A DNA stretch of 64,000 bases, taken from assembly GCF_036785885.1 (NCBI RefSeq), contig NC_092330.1, positions 7,722,525-7,786,524 of the forward strand, in the 5' to 3' direction. Below the pieces are notes generated by a model. That model was not told where the DNA came from. It saw only the letters and a list, made by a program, of their open reading frames with translations, and did not search any database. The position numbers and the translations under genes were made by a program. The stretch is from Coffea arabica. Taxonomy: Eukaryota > Streptophyta > Magnoliopsida > Gentianales > Rubiaceae. The first letter of the stretch is position 1. Every line of letters begins with the position of its first letter. Below are positions 10,901 to 23,353 of this stretch, in pieces.

Positions 10901-12535
10901 TTTTGGAGGGTAAATAAGTGATTTCACTCCATTAGGGCCCCATCTCCAGGGAGGTACACTCTATCCCTATTTCTTACTTTATTTGACCCTACGTGCACTA
11001 TGTGATTTTACGTGTTTAATTGCATGCCTCTTAAATGTTATTATTATTATTTATTTATTTATTTCATTTATTTTCTTTGATGGCTTTAGTTTGTATATTT
11101 ATTTTTAGTTCAATTTTAATCATTTGAAAGGCACTTGAATGCCAAAGTTGTAATGGCTAGGTTATTATTTTATTTATTTTATTCCGTTTCCCCTCTTAGA
11201 TTGTAGTAGGGCCCCCCGTATGTAATAGTTAGAGTTTTATTTGCTTTATTTGCCTTGTGTGCTGGCATGCTTATGTGCTACGTGTTACTTGCTTTCTTAG
11301 GGCCTTGCATCTAGATACCATGCTTATATGTTATGTGCTATATGTGATTTTATGTGTTTATTTGCTTTATTATGCTTTACATGATCTATTTAATTACAAT
11401 GAATGTATGACGTCACCACACTAGTCCAACGCTAGTTGTGGCCCCCTTTCCCGAATCCACACTAGTCCAACGCTAGTTGTGGCTCATTGTTCCGATTTTC
11501 CACTAGTCCAATGCTAATAGGAATTCATAGATATGGGTTAGTCCAATGCTAGACCCTTAGGAACCCTTCGAGCGTTAGAGCATGATTGTGTGAATAAACA
11601 TTTCATCTCATGCACTTTTTAGGGTCTTTTATCATTTTTTGCATGACATCCTTCCTTATACATATATTCCTTCCCTCATATTTTCCCTTATATGTATATT
11701 CCTTACCCCTTTGTATGGAAACATAACATTAGACTTGCATTTCATTTAAGAAATAGAATTAGGGTAGTGCATTTGCTTGATTAGATAGGGAAAGACCCCT
11801 TAAGTATGGGATATGGACGAGTTTGGCTTTTCTAGCCTTAGCACGCTCGTATTCCCTCTATTAAAGGGAAAATTGAGTCACGAACATTAGTCCCCCGTAC
11901 CCGACATGATGCATTCCTTTAGCCCACGTATATTTGTATAATTATTTTCCTTTTCTTTTCTTAGAGTCTCACATTTTTTGCATTATTCGTGACCTCTCCA
12001 AAGAGTCCATATTGGGCATCACAATTAATGTGATTGGCACCAATTGAGCTTTGAAGAGAAACTTCGACCCCTCGATACCCTCTTAGGTTTAGGGTTTGCA
12101 TTCATATAGTACATTCAAATGTGATAAATTTTTAGATTAAAATAAGAAAATCTTTGACTAAATCGCGCAACTAGCCTTGGTTAGGTTGAAAGGGTGCCCT
12201 TGGATTCTTATCCTTGCCTTCCCTTTCTTCAAATGTGACTCCCGAATCTTTTTCTCTGATTTTCGTAGATTTGGAGTCGTTTAAAAAGGGTTTTCTACTT
12301 TTTTTTTTTAAAAATTCATTTTTAGGTGACTTGGTACACCTTAACTCTATACCAAGTGGCGACTCCATTTTTCATTCAAAAAATCCTTTTTAAACTATAT
12401 TTTGGGTCAAATCATCGCATTTTCAAGTCCCATTTAGACCCATGTTTTTCATCTTCTTTTTAAATCAAAAAATTCATTTTCAATCAAAAAAATTGAATCA
12501 AAAGCCATTTTTCTCATAAAAAATGGGGCGCGACA

Positions 12536-13051
12536 ATCAATGCGCATCAAGAGCAAGAAAAGAGAAAATCGACTCTCAAGGAGATGCAAGACAAGGAATA
12601 CCCTTTCCTCGATTCTGATGTCCCTGGCATGTTTGAAGATCTGTTAAATATAAATTTGATCACGCTTCCTGAGATGAAGCGACCGGATGAGGCCAGAAAT
12701 ACTGATGATCCAAATTATTGTAAGTATCACCGACTGATTGGGCATCCCATTCAGAAATGCTTTGTCTTCAAAGACAAAGTAATGGAGTTGGCGAGACAAG
12801 GGAAAATTCTCCTTGAAGAAGACAAGGCAAGTGTGAATCAAACGTCCATTGATTTTCTGCAGTCCATAGAAGTTAAAAAGGTCAAGGTACCTGCATTGCT
12901 AACAATTCAATTTGGTTCATTGGATCCCTTAGAAATCGAACAAGAATGTGCTCCTTTAATTCTTCAAGAACATGCATATGAAGATGGGAAGACATTACAA
13001 CCCGACATGGATGATGAAGGGTGGACTTTAGTCAAGCGAAGAAGGAGGTGA
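12536..13051 (+). pseudogene. C-terminal part of Gag (element A), split by element B
   Basis: The frame is open from the first base after the element B LTR, which includes the target duplication, to the stop at 13049-13051. It shows the pre-knuckle signature EYPFLDSDVPGMFEDLL, then CKYHRLIGHPIQKC (a Tat knuckle-like motif), then an acidic tail. The N-terminal Gag domain must lie left of element B, outside the window. Confidence 0.8.
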
Positions 13052-13213
13052 CATTCCCATCCATCTAGTAAGGCAAACAAGGCCTTAACAAGAAACTTGG
13101 TAATCTGAAAGGGGAAAGAGAAGGATGTAAAGAGAAACAATAGCTGTCGTAATCTTCAAGGAAGTCGAATCTACAAGCAAAAGTCGCGAACTCCTATTAC
13201 TCTAAAAGAATTC

Positions 13214-13897
13214 ATGCCAAGAGAATTCTTTGATGTTGATGTGGTCACAAGTCACACAACGCGAGTAGATCATGTCAAAGAACAAAAAGATAATACTGGC
13301 GAATCTCTTTGTGAGAAAACCCGTGTGCCTACCAGCAATGAAGAGGGTCGTGTGCCTATCGGCAATGAAGAGGTGAACGTCACAAGTATCACTTTCACTA
13401 GTGAAGACTTGTTGTTTGGGTCAACACTGCATAACCGCCCTTTGTTTGTGACCGGTTATGCAAATGAGTAAAAAGTGAATAGAATTTTAATAGATGGAGG
13501 TTCTGTAATCAATATTCTTCCTTTAAAGACTTTGAAGGAGCTCGGCATCCCGGTTGATGAACTCTTCAACAGCCAACTGATGATTCAAGGTTTTAATCAA
13601 GGAGGGCAAAGAGTTCTTGGATCACTAAATTTGGAGATAGTCATTGATGACATGTCATTCAGAGCGTTGTTATACGTAATAGATGCTAAGACAACATATA
13701 ATGTACTACTGGGAAGGCCCTGGATTCATGAAAATGGAGTTGTACCATCAACCCTTCATCAATGTTTCAAGTACTGTCAAAATGGGGTGGCAAGAAGTGT
13801 GAAAGCCGATGATAATCCTTTCACTGAGGCGGGAGTATATATTGCTGATGCCAAATTTTACATCAAAAGGCACAATGCGAAGGATAAGTCTGAGTAA
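13214..13897 (+). pseudogene. Retrotransposon aspartic protease region (element A)
   Basis: One frame with a single internal stop (TAA at 13469-13471, probably from a Gln codon). Upstream is the typical FTSEDLLFGSTLHNRPLFVT segment. Downstream is the protease core, with LIDGGSVINILP as the catalytic motif (Tat proteases use D-G-G in place of D-S/T-G) and, near the end, the LLGRPWIHENG flap region. The enzyme would cleave the Gag-Pol polyprotein. Confidence 0.8.
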
Positions 13898-14101
13898 CCT
13901 CTATCAGTGGATAAAATCCAGAACCCCAAATCTCCGAGTGCAAAAGGGGAGAAAGCGATAAATTCGAAATCAAAAGAGGAAGTTCATGAAGAAACTGATG
14001 TTTCATTACCAAACAATGAATCAGTTGTCTTTTGCTACCCTCCCAAGTCAAGAATAAAACAGGGACAGTCACCTGCAATTTAGCATGAACCTCTAAAAGG
14101 T

Positions 14102-14488
14102 TTGACACTTTCGGTAATTTATCTTGATATAAAAAAGGCATCATTTCCTCCACTTAAAAGGTCTAACCTTTTAAGTAAAGAATTTGAAGTCGAACAAGAC
14201 ACCATACCAAAGTCAAGAACCAAAGAAAGTTTTGATCCCATTGCTTATAAGTTTCTCGCTAAGACTGGATACGATCTCAAAGAAGCTGCTGTGTTAAATG
14301 TTCCATCCCGTCAATCTACTAGTGACATGATGCATGGGTTGAATCCTACCCAAAAGATGTTGAAAGAAAAAGGATATACCGTTGAAAATTTCAAATTTGA
14401 TCTTGACTATTCCTCTCCTACACCAATCCGCATCAAGATCAATAGAACTAGCAGCCAATATATTGCTGTGGAGGATGAGTCTTCTTAA
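14102..14488 (+). pseudogene. Protease to RT linker of element A pol
   Basis: A 128-codon frame with the pattern FDPIAYKFLAKTGYDLKEAA, then a Pro/Ile/Arg segment, then the short SSQYIAVEDES end. This matches the spacer found between protease and RT in Tat elements. Its catalytic role, if any, is unknown. Stops on both sides disconnect it from its neighbours. Confidence 0.6.
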
Positions 14489-14721
14489 ATAACCGATAAA
14501 TTTTAAACTTTTCACAAAAAGGAAAATAAAGTTCCGCGGGTATCTGTTTTTAAGAGGTTAAGACAGCAAAGAAAACAAAAGCCTCAAAACTCTCATAAGA
14601 GTAAAGGAAAAATGGCAAAGTCATTGCAAAATCTTGAAGAATCTTCTAATTGTCTTCATAAATTTGGTAGCATCATTCCCTTGAAGAATCTTCTGATGTC
14701 CTCATAAAGTGTGGGATTGAG

Positions 14722-15642
14722 TTGAGGGTCAGGGAGCATACCGTGGTATACACAAGACCAAAAGAGGATGATGAAGAGAGCATTGATTCATGCAATCATA
14801 TAACCCTAATTGACGGTGACTCTCCTGAAGAAGAAGAAGATGTTGAAGACGCTCCACTTGAATTGGAAGAAGGTGTTAAGGCCACTGTGGATGATCTAAA
14901 GGAAATCAATCTTGGTACTTCAGAGGACCCGCGTCCAATATACATAAGTGCTTTATTGAACCTTGACGAAGAGAAGGCATACATTGAACTTTTTCGGGAG
15001 TATCAAGATATTTTTGCATGGACTTATAAGGAAATGCCGGGTTTAGACCCAAAAGTAGCCGTCCACCATTTGGTTGTTAAAAAGAGAGTTCGACCTGTGA
15101 AGCAAGCACAACGGCGGTTTAGATCCGATTTGATTCCATTAATCGAAATTGAAGTCAATAAACTTATTGAATCCGGATTTATTCGTGAAGTTAAATATCC
15201 CACATGCATTTTGAGTATCGTGCCTGTGCGAAAGAAGAATGGGTAAATCCGCATCTGCGTCGATTTTAGAGATCTTAACAATGCTTGTCCCAAAGATGAC
15301 TTTCCTTTACCAATCACCGAGCTCCTGATTGATGCAACTACTCGGCATGAAGTTCTGTCATTTATGGATAACTCTTCTGGATATAATCAAATTCTATTGG
15401 CACCGGAGGATGAAGAGCTCACTGCATTTTGTACTCATAAAGGTATTTATTATTATAAAGTAATGTCCTTTGGTCTCAAAAATGTTGGATCCACATATCA
15501 AAGAGCAATGCAAAGCATCTTTGACGACATACTTCATAAAAATATCGAGTGTTATGTGGATGATTTAGTCGTTAAATCAAAGAAAAGAAGTAATCACTTG
15601 GAGGATTTGAGACAAGTTTTTGATCGGTTGAGAAGGTATTAA
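14722..15642 (+). pseudogene. Reverse transcriptase (element A)
   Basis: The acidic leader and fingers region (to 15243) are followed by a TAA stop at 15244-15246, just after VPVRKKNG where a Lys or similar is expected. The same frame then continues with ICVDFRDLNNACPKDDFPLP, the conserved RT motif. The catalytic YVDD box is near 15553-15564. Another TAA follows RRY at 15640-15642 and the frame resumes with LKMNPLRCAFGV. All key RT residues seem retained, so inactivation is by nonsense mutations. Confidence 0.88.
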
Positions 15643-15648
15643 CTCAAA

Positions 15649-16215
15649 ATGAACCCTCTCAGGTGTGCATTTGGAGTCATGTCGGGGAAATTTTTTGATT
15701 TTATGGTTCGCCATCGAGGTATTGAGATTGATCAGGCCAAAATTGATGCCATATTAAGGATGCCTGAATCTCGTGACATTCATGAATTAAAAAGTCTTCA
15801 AGGGCGATTAGCTTATCTGCGGAGATTTATCTCAAATTTGGTAGGAAGGTGTCAACCATTTAGTCGTTTGATGAAGAAGGATGTGCCATTTCAATGGGAT
15901 GAGGCATGCAGTAATGCATTCAATAGCATTAAGTCTTATCTTATGAAAGTACTTGTTTTGGCTGCACCTATTCATGGAAAGCTATTATTTCTTTATATTG
16001 CTGTCCAAGAACGCTCAGTGGGGGCATTGCTTGCACAAGAAAATAATGAAGGAAAAGAGGTTGCCCTTTATTATTTAAGCAGAATAATGACCCCTAACGA
16101 GCTAAACTACTCGCCGATTAAAAAGTTGTATTTAGCTCTTATTTTTGCAATACAGAAGTTAAAACATTACTTTCAAGCACATAGTATAAGGTCATTTCCA
16201 GGGCGAATCCCATAA
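15649..16215 (+). pseudogene. RT thumb/connection and RNase H (element A)
   Basis: Continues RT with MNPLRCAFGVMSGKFFDFMV, the chromodomain-free thumb (ESRDIHELKSLQGRLAYLRR), then the Ty3-type RNase H start (FLYIAVQERSVGALLAQEN). Family members usually have Asp near the start of RNase H; here it reads YIAVQ, so this first RNase H probably lacks its catalytic acid. A frameshift near 16190 ends the frame. Confidence 0.8.
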
Positions 16216-16430
16216 AGTATGTGATGAGCAAGCCAGTATTATCCGACCGTTTGGCTAGATGGTATCCTTAGCTACAACAGTTTGAGATTATTTATGTGCC
16301 TCAAAAAGCTGTGAAAGGACAAATTCTGACGGATTTTCTTGCTGATCACCCGATACCTACTGAATGGGAGTTAAGTGATGACCTACCAGATGAGAATGTA
16401 TTCCTTATTGAGATTTGCCCACCATGAAAA

Positions 16431-16937
16431 ATGTATTTTGATGGTGCTGCTCATCGTCATGGGGTTAGAGCGAGAATTGTGTTCGTAACTCCTGATGGAG
16501 GGATATTGCTATACTCTTTTACTCTAAGTCAACATCATTCAAACAATGTCGCTGAGTACCAATCTCTCATACTCGGACTTGAAATAGCTGTCGACATGGA
16601 ACAGCTGGGCATTTAAATCTATGGTGACTCTCAATTAGTAGTTAACCAATTTTTGGGATGTTATGATGTCAAAAAGTCAGAGTTAATTCCGTATCACAAA
16701 TATGCAACGCGACTTATGAGGCGGCTTGGAGATGCAAGCATTAAACAGGTTCCTAGAAGAGAAAATAATCAAGCTGATGCATTAGCTGGGCTAGCCTCTT
16801 CACTTGCCATGCCGGATCATGAGATACAAGTTCATGTATGCCAAAAGTGGATAGTTCCATCACTAATTGATGATGAAGATATTGAAGGAAGCGACGCTCA
16901 TGTGGTCTCAACCTATGAAATTGACAAAGAAGATTAG
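16431..16937 (+). pseudogene. Second, archaeal-type RNase H (aRNH) of Tat pol (element A)
   Basis: The FDGAA start, NVAEYQSLILGLEIA, YGDSQLVVNQF and NQADALAGLAS supply the Asp-Glu-Asp-Asp set of a type I RNase H. An extra RNase H here is diagnostic of Tat elements. It is split by a TAA at 16614-16616 (after EQLGI) and preceded by a TGA at 16426-16428. All four catalytic acids are visible in the pieces. Confidence 0.82.
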
Positions 16938-18170
16938 AGACAACCCCTCATTGATTATCTCAAGTATCAAAAATTATCTGAAGAGCAACGTAGGAGAACT
17001 GACATCCGTCGTCGTGCTCCTCGTTTTGTCTTGTACAAGGATACACTGTACCGAAGATCATTTGAAGGTGTACTGTCTGAGCGAAGACGAGGCATATCGG
17101 GCAATGCACGAGGCACATTCTGGAATATGCGGAGCTCATCAATCTGGTCCCAAGTTACATTTTCGGATTAAAAGGATGGGTTATTATTGGCCTACTATGG
17201 TCAAAGATTGCATAGAATATGCTCAAAGATGTCAAACTTGTCAGTTTCATACAAATTACATTCATCAACCACCTGAGCCGTTACACTCGACCGTTGCTTC
17301 TTGGGCTTTCGATGCTTGGGGCCTTGATGTTGTGGGGCCATTATCAAAGTCGTCAGGTCAACATTTATATATATTGGCTGCGACCGACTACTTTTCTAAA
17401 TGGGTTGAAGCCATACCGCTCAAGCAAGTTAGAAAGGAAGATGTGGGGAATTTTATTCGTGTGAATATTATTTACCGTTACGGAGTTCCCCGGTACATTA
17501 TCACTGATAATGAAAAATCCTTCTCCAATGGTTTGATGGATAAGTTGTGTGAGAAATTTAATTTCAAGTAACGCAGGTCGTCCATGTATAATGCCCCCGC
17601 CAATGGTCTCACAGAGGCATTAAACAAAATTTTGTGTAACTTGTTGAAAAAAGTGGTGGCCAAATCAAAAAAAGATTGGCACGAAAGAATAGGCGAAGTT
17701 CTTTGGACTTACCGCACCACGTATCGAACTCCAACGCAAGCCACACCATATGCCTTAGTCTATGGTGTAGAAGCTGTCCTGCCCCTTGACCAACAAATTC
17801 CTTCTTTGAGAATTGCTATTCAAGAAGGGCTCACGGAGGAAGAAAATGTTCACCTGCGCCTTGAAGAATTGGAAGCTTTAGATGAAAAGAGATTGGAGGC
17901 CCAACAAAATCTCGAATGCTATCAAGCCCGTCTCTCTAGAGTTTTTAATAAGAAAGTTCGGCGCCGCTCCTTTCAAATTGGGGACATGGTACTTGCCGTT
18001 TGAAGGTCAATAGTTATGACTTATAGCACTAAAGACAAACTCGTCTCCAAATGGGATGGGTCATATGTTGTTCGAAAAGTCTACACAAATGGCGCGTATA
18101 AACTGGTGGACAAAGATGGCGTAAAAGTTGGTCCTATAAATGAAAAATTCATGAAGTTATACATGCCATA
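16938..18170 (+). pseudogene. Integrase (element A)
   Basis: The zinc-binding HHCC module (HEAHSGICGAHQ ... CQTCQFH) is at about 17107-17250. In the catalytic core the first Asp is in LDVVGP, the second in ITDNEKS, and Glu in NGLTEALNKIL. The C-terminus ends VGPINEKFMKLYMP at 18168, without a chromodomain, as in Tat. Breaks are a TAA at 17569-17571 after EKFNFK and a TGA at 18001-18003 after MVLAV. It would insert cDNA into host DNA if intact. Confidence 0.87.
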
Positions 18171-18806
18171 AAAAAAATGAAATACTCCATGACGCATGAA
18201 TCTAAACTGCCTGTTGCTCCAGACCCGCATGAGCTAAAACTGTGGACAACAACTGCTAATAGTGTAGCACGTGGTTAAACTGCTGAAACATTCCACCAAA
18301 TTTAAGGTGGTAAACAAAAGGATACTCCTGACCCGCAAGAGTTTAAACTGTGAATGGTAGGAACTACGTGTGACTTGATTCTCTTTTGGGATACGTAGGC
18401 AGCTTAGAGGGCAACTTCTAAATTCAGCTACAACCCTATAAAACTAAAGTCTTTACCCGGATGATTCATTTGATAAAAAAAAAAGAAAATGAACGTTTAT
18501 CTTTAGGACAATTCGAATTATTTTGTGACATATACTTGAAAGTGTATTATTCAGATTACCAAATTATTTGGATAATTACCTTTCAAGTGTGATCAAAATT
18601 ATGCAAAGATGAAATTGTTCATACTACGGTTGATAGTTTAAAATAGTGGCTATCGAAAGAGCAAGTAAAGACGAGGACGTCTGCAAGAATGTGATGAAAA
18701 GAAAAAAAATCAAGTTTCATTATGAAGTGCTTGTACTCATAGCTATACGCTTTGAGCAATTAACAAAAGATGAAATTTGAAACAAAATAAAAGATGACAA
18801 CTATTC
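18171..18806. other. Element A noncoding region between sense pol and antisense gene
   Basis: No reading frame. It contains Tat-typical phrases such as GGGATACGTAGGCAGC (about 18388). It separates two convergent genes, so it probably holds the 3' ends of both transcripts. Confidence 0.5.
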
Positions 18807-21800
18807 CTAGAATTCAAATGACGACAGCTCATTTTGGTTGTTTTCAAGTAATGCTTGTATCTTGTCCAAAGTTTGACTCTTCTCAACAAGTAGGGGCGGG
18901 GAATTCTCAATCTTTTGAACTTCATTTTGTAAGTCAACCATCACGCCTTGCACTCGGGTAAGCTCATCTTGCTCTTCTCGTAACAGTGAAAGCGTCTCCT
19001 TCCTGTGAGTATCCAAGAACTCAAGTCGCTTCCTCAACTCTACTTTCTTGCGATCAATCTCCTTAAGTTTCAACATGTGCGTTGAGATCTTCTCCGCTTG
19101 TTGTTTCTCCTTACTCTAAGCATCTCTAAGATGTTGGGTGGCCGTAGAAAGCAACTCATCATATGATTCAACTGAAATTTTATTTGAGAGAGAAGATTTC
19201 ACTATAACGTAACGAGCTGCATTTGCAAAGAAAGCCTTTAAAAGGCCTTGCAAATTTGAGATATTTGTGGCATTGAAGCTTTGCATTTCCTCCATGATGT
19301 CGTTGGCTTTCATTTCAAGAGCAGATATACGTTCCAAGGCTGTTTGAGATATCATCACCTTCAAGTTATTTCACAACATTTGGATATAGTCTCGACGGCA
19401 TGTTGAGATCACACTTTGGGGGCAAAATTCAGACACTTGTGGTTCTCTTGGCCACGATGGAGGATCGAAAACTTTGAGTTTCTTTTTGGCCGATGGAGTC
19501 ATATGTTCCGTCTTCTGTGGCGTGATTTGTTGAATCACATTTTCATCCTCTACTGCCATTTTGGGACTCTCACTAGCACCCTTTTGTTGGGTAGAGCTGA
19601 CCACTTGTTTGGCCAGAAGTTCAAATACAGTAGGTCCTTTAACTGATACTTGGCTTGGTTCTCCATCATCAATAAAGATCAAGTCTTGATCATTCAACTG
19701 TAGGGAAAACGTTATGAGACAAATCATGAATATGAAATTAACAAACAAATTTCAAATGCTAAATTGAAGAAGGCAAGGAGGGTCCTTATAATATTGACAC
19801 GGCTTATACCAGGCACAGATATATCCGGAATGTCTTTAAAGAGTTCTTTAGGATCTAAACCAATATCATCCAAAGGGAGAATCATTACCTTGAACTTCTT
19901 GCGCTTCTAATGCTGGTCCGTGCTAGTGGATCGCTCATTCTCCTCATCAAAAGGCTTGCTCCTCTTCTTCTCATGTGAATTGTAAGAATCATGATCAATA
20001 GCTTCACAATGTTTAAAGGAAGATGAAATGAAGTACCCTTCAAAAATTCATCATTAGGAGTAAGGTCCTCAGGGGTAGTTGCCTTGTTGTTTGAATTCTT
20101 TAACATTTCCTTCTCACTTCTCACAGTCTTTTGCTTTATCTCAAGACTATTACCAACCTTGGAAGGGTTGTTCAGGTTTGTAAATTCCTTCCCTTTTGAC
20201 TTCTTCTGCTCCCCATTTGATTGAACACTCTTAATCAAAGTATCACGCCCTTTGAGGAGATGATCATCATGCACCATAGACCACCATATTTGAAAGCCTG
20301 AAGATGTGTGCTTGCTAGCATTCAAGGGATAGCTAGGAAAAAATACATTTGACTCTGTTTTACTGCGAATGGCAGTGCACCTGAGTATTCGACTCAAGTC
20401 ATAATTTGTGGAACGAACATCTGCCCCGAGTTCCTGTGGAGGAACTTGATAAAAATTGAATTGCCGCGCGAATCTATATGGACTATATGGCTCAACAAGA
20501 AAATCCCCTTCAGCATGCAAAACTAAGTAAATTGAGTAGACACTTACAAAATAACTTAGTTCGAGATTCGCTAATTTGCCATTGTCAATAAAAAGTTTAT
20601 TACGGTTCTTCACAAGAGAAGTGATTTCCCAAGTTGCTTTGTCTCCCTGATGAATGAGGTCACGAACACTATTTTCATCAAAGTATCGTGCGCCACCCTC
20701 TCCAGAATAGCTGGTCATGGTGGGTCCAGACATGGTATTTGGAGTCGAGTAATGGGTAGAAAAATAACTCGCTAACCAAGCATATACATAGTGCACCAGA
20801 AAAGCCGCACGTGCACACCCTGGGGTAGCTGAGTTTGAAATTTTATCGAGCCCACGGTATATGTTTAGCAGGATAGAAACAGCAAGGCAAGTCTTACGAC
20901 CGGCAGCCATCATACTAGCCATTTTGAAAGTAGATGGTCTAATATAATGGAAGTCCTCATCTGGTAAAGCAAAGACACAGAGCCAGCAAGATATAAATGC
21001 TGCAAGATAGGTCTCTTCCCGCAAGTGAAGTTTAACTTCGATGGTATCAAATACGCCATTGTCTTGACTTGAAAATTTGCGTGGTTGTCCAATTTCGCCA
21101 TCCGGATTTTGGGTCGCTTGAGCACGAGATGCCCTCTTTATCCTTCTTTGCTTAGTTTGCCTTTAAACTAGAACTTAATCCATTGGGCAGCAGAAACTCC
21201 AGCTTTGTTGGATTCCCCATGTTGAAGATGATGTAAGGCTGCGAACAAATACTCACAGCTTTGTGGAATATGCCTTAATTTCTTTTCATTTACTCCTGTT
21301 AGTTCCTTCGCGCATGGGATTACCTCTTCATAAATACCTCCGATGATTGGAAGTTCTCCTAACTTGTGCAGGTCCCAAAATGAGAGAGACAATTCCCTGA
21401 CAGATGTATGCAAGGTATTAGTGTCCGGGCATCACGCCTCGCAGAATGCCCTAAGTACATGGGGATTCCTATCATATGTGAAAAGTGAAGCATATAAGGC
21501 ATCAAACAAGTAATTTTCACGGAGCACTTGTTTGCTCCTGCCGAGAATATCCTCCAACCACTCCCAGTAATTCTCGATGTAACTAAACGCACCATTGAGT
21601 CGCAAGGAAGGACCCCAGTGTGCATCTCCGTCTATGATCCGCCTGCTAAGGGTTTGAAAGGGAGTTATCCTTGGCTCCTTATTATGAATAAGGGATCTCA
21701 AGAAGTGGACTTTCGTGTCGTCATCTTGAGAAAGTTCAAGTGACCAGTCCTTTAATTTTGGGTACTGGTGAGAAGGCCACTTACCAGAGTAAGTTCCTTG

Positions 21801-21927
21801 TATAAGGGGGATGCACCAATAATTTCGTTCCTTTATCACCAGATCCACCATCGCTGTCAGCAATAAGGAGATACTTTTCGTTTGAAGATGTGACTTCCTT
21901 GAACACCACCATTGTATCAAGACTAAC
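18807..21927 (-). pseudogene. Antisense plant mobile domain (PMD / aminotransferase-like) gene of element A
   Basis: Opposite strand to pol. The start is an ATG at 21912-21910, 15 nt after a good splice acceptor (TTTTGTTGCAG). The first piece reads MVVFKEVTSSNEKYLLIADS; after a frameshift near 21785 comes the PMD signature (ENYWEWLEDILGRSKQVL, SLFTYDRNPHVLRAFCEA). A TGA (Trp codon) near 21432, a TAG (Trp) near 21166 and a frameshift near 21150 interrupt it. The long piece (about 21130-19885) holds the second PMD half (LREETYLAAFISCWLCVFAL and RPSTFKMASMMAAGR) and a charged region. After a probable intron ending near 19695, a coiled-coil tail (19694-18807) has two further stops. PMD proteins occur both as host genes and inside plant transposons. 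The retroelement role is unknown. The gene is decayed but its layout is clear. Confidence 0.8.
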
Positions 21928-23205
21928 CTGCAACAAAACAAGGAAAAAGAAAGTTTAGTTAAAATGGCATGATCGAAGATAGTAAAAGGTTTCTTGAATT
22001 TTGGGTGAGTCTTTATTGAAGTGGGTAATTGTGTCTCATTCTTTATGTACTTCTGAAGCCATAATATGGCTCTCGTGGGAGTTTGTGATGGCGCCTTCTT
22101 CAAATTTTGGTTGCGCCATCTCCTTTGTACTCCTCAAGCCATAATATGACTCTCGTGGGAGTTTGCGGTTACACCTTCTTCAAATTTTGGTTATGCCATC
22201 TTCTTCATGTACTCCTCAAGCCATAGCATGGCTCTCGTGGGAGTTTGCGGTTGCACCTTTTTCAAATTTTGGTTGTGCCATCTTCTTCATGTACTTCTCA
22301 AACCATAGCATGGCTCTCGTGAGAGTTTGCGGTTGCGCCTTCTTCAAATTAAATGTCCACCATACAGGATGTGTCGGGGATCCTCCTTTCACGTCACGCA
22401 AAAAAAAAAAAGAGGTTCTGGCATTGACAAGAGGTAAGGTCATGGAGTATGCAAATTACCTTGGTGTTGTGAATTCCAAAAGCTGTGGTCCTAAAATTGT
22501 GGACAAAATTAGAACACCAATTTGCTTCAAATGAAAGGTATGAGCACGAGATGCAACCTGAAGGAAAAAAAATCTCTTTAAGGTCGTCCTTTGCAAGAGA
22601 GAAAATGAAAAAATATATATATAAAAAAAATAAAAAAAAGGAGTGATGTGTGGCATGCAATGGTAGGACAAGGTCTTATAAAGGGTCGTGCTCATCTTTA
22701 ATGTGAAGTACGACATTATTTAGTCATTGGGCGGGTGATATTCCCTTCTTATCACACAGTCAAAAAAAAAGTGGAAAAAAAAATCATCAACGACAAATTT
22801 TGCCTTGCTTCACAAGAAAGACATGCAAGACAAAGATGTGGCGCGTGGCATGGTTGCTCTAACCAATTAGTACCAGTATGAACTTGCACGTGAAATAATA
22901 GTCAAAACTCAAAGTGGTTCGTGCTAGCTAAGTTTCGTTGGAGCTATTCGGCAAGTAATTGAAATACTTGAAGGACGCATGCAATTTTCCTGCAGCAGTA
23001 TCAAGCGTAAAAAAAAAAATCGAATTTGCAGCACCAATGAGAACAAAAGATTGTGACATGCAATATGCCTAGGGAGCTAACAAGAAAGCTATCGATTCTT
23101 TGGTAATATGTGATGAACAACACAGCAAATTTGGCAAGCATTGTGTGAGAGTTAATATGAAAAAAAAAACATGAAATCGAAACTAAAAGAAGGCTCAACG
23201 ATTAC
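21928..23205 (-). other. Probable leader intron of the antisense PMD gene
   Basis: Minus-strand donor CCGAG|GTAATCG at 23206/23205 and acceptor TTTTGTTGCAG|GTTAG at 21928/21927 would join a short first exon to the exon carrying the ATG. The interval has no frame on the minus strand that extends the gene, and it contains the 81-bp array. This is inferred from splice-site quality and layout only. Confidence 0.45.
22045..22370. repeat. 81-bp tandem array, four copies
   Basis: Four units centred on GCCATARYATGGCTCTCGTG start near 22058, 22138, 22220 and 22302. Each is followed by GAGTTTGCGGTTGCGCCTTC and a CTTCAAATTTTGGTTGYGCC segment. The step is 80 to 82 bp. The array lies in the 3' noncoding part of element A, inside the inferred antisense intron. 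Confidence 0.88.
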
Positions 23206-23353
23206 CTCGGAGGTGTAGAGAATTTTTCTTTCCCCACGATGCTACGATTTGTTTAGCTGTATTCGAAGCCGTAAGGAGAAATTAGAGAGCTCAAACCGTA
23301 AGGGATCTTATTGTTTAGCTGTACTTGAAGCCGTAAGGGATCCTATTGGTTTC

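Larger units (their letters stand above)
1..12535 (+). mobile_element. Element B: gag-only Tat-type Ty3/gypsy retrotransposon (5' end off window)
   Basis: Visible order is 5' leader, gag, a short relic of the integrase C-terminus, tandem-repeat arrays, polypurine tract, and an LTR beginning TGTAGACACC and ending GGGGCGCGACA. These LTR ends, the gag type and the repeat-rich 3' region are typical of the plant Tat/Ogre lineage. No protease, RT, RNase H or integrase core lies between gag and the 3' LTR, so the element cannot supply its own pol. Just right of the LTR the pol frame of element A opens at once, so B is nested in A. The 5-bp target duplication should be ATCAA (12536-12540); its left partner is outside the window. 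Confidence 0.85.
7279..12535 (+). repeat. 3' LTR of element B (5257 bp)
   Basis: Starts TGTAGACACCAAATTTT after the polypurine tract and ends AAAATGGGGCGCGACA; the pol frame of element A resumes immediately. Near its end it carries a segment (about 12331-12366) reading TTGGTACACC...ACCAAGTGGCGACTCC, familiar from Tat LTRs. The length is extreme but within what is known for the Ogre/Tat group. It holds a TATA box (7930), T-rich intron-like stretches (about 8270-10900) and short CTAGTCCAACGCTAG repeats (about 11415-11560). I see no coding gene; minus-strand frames such as 7868-8257 look fortuitous. The partner LTR is off window, so internal nesting cannot be excluded. Confidence 0.75.
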
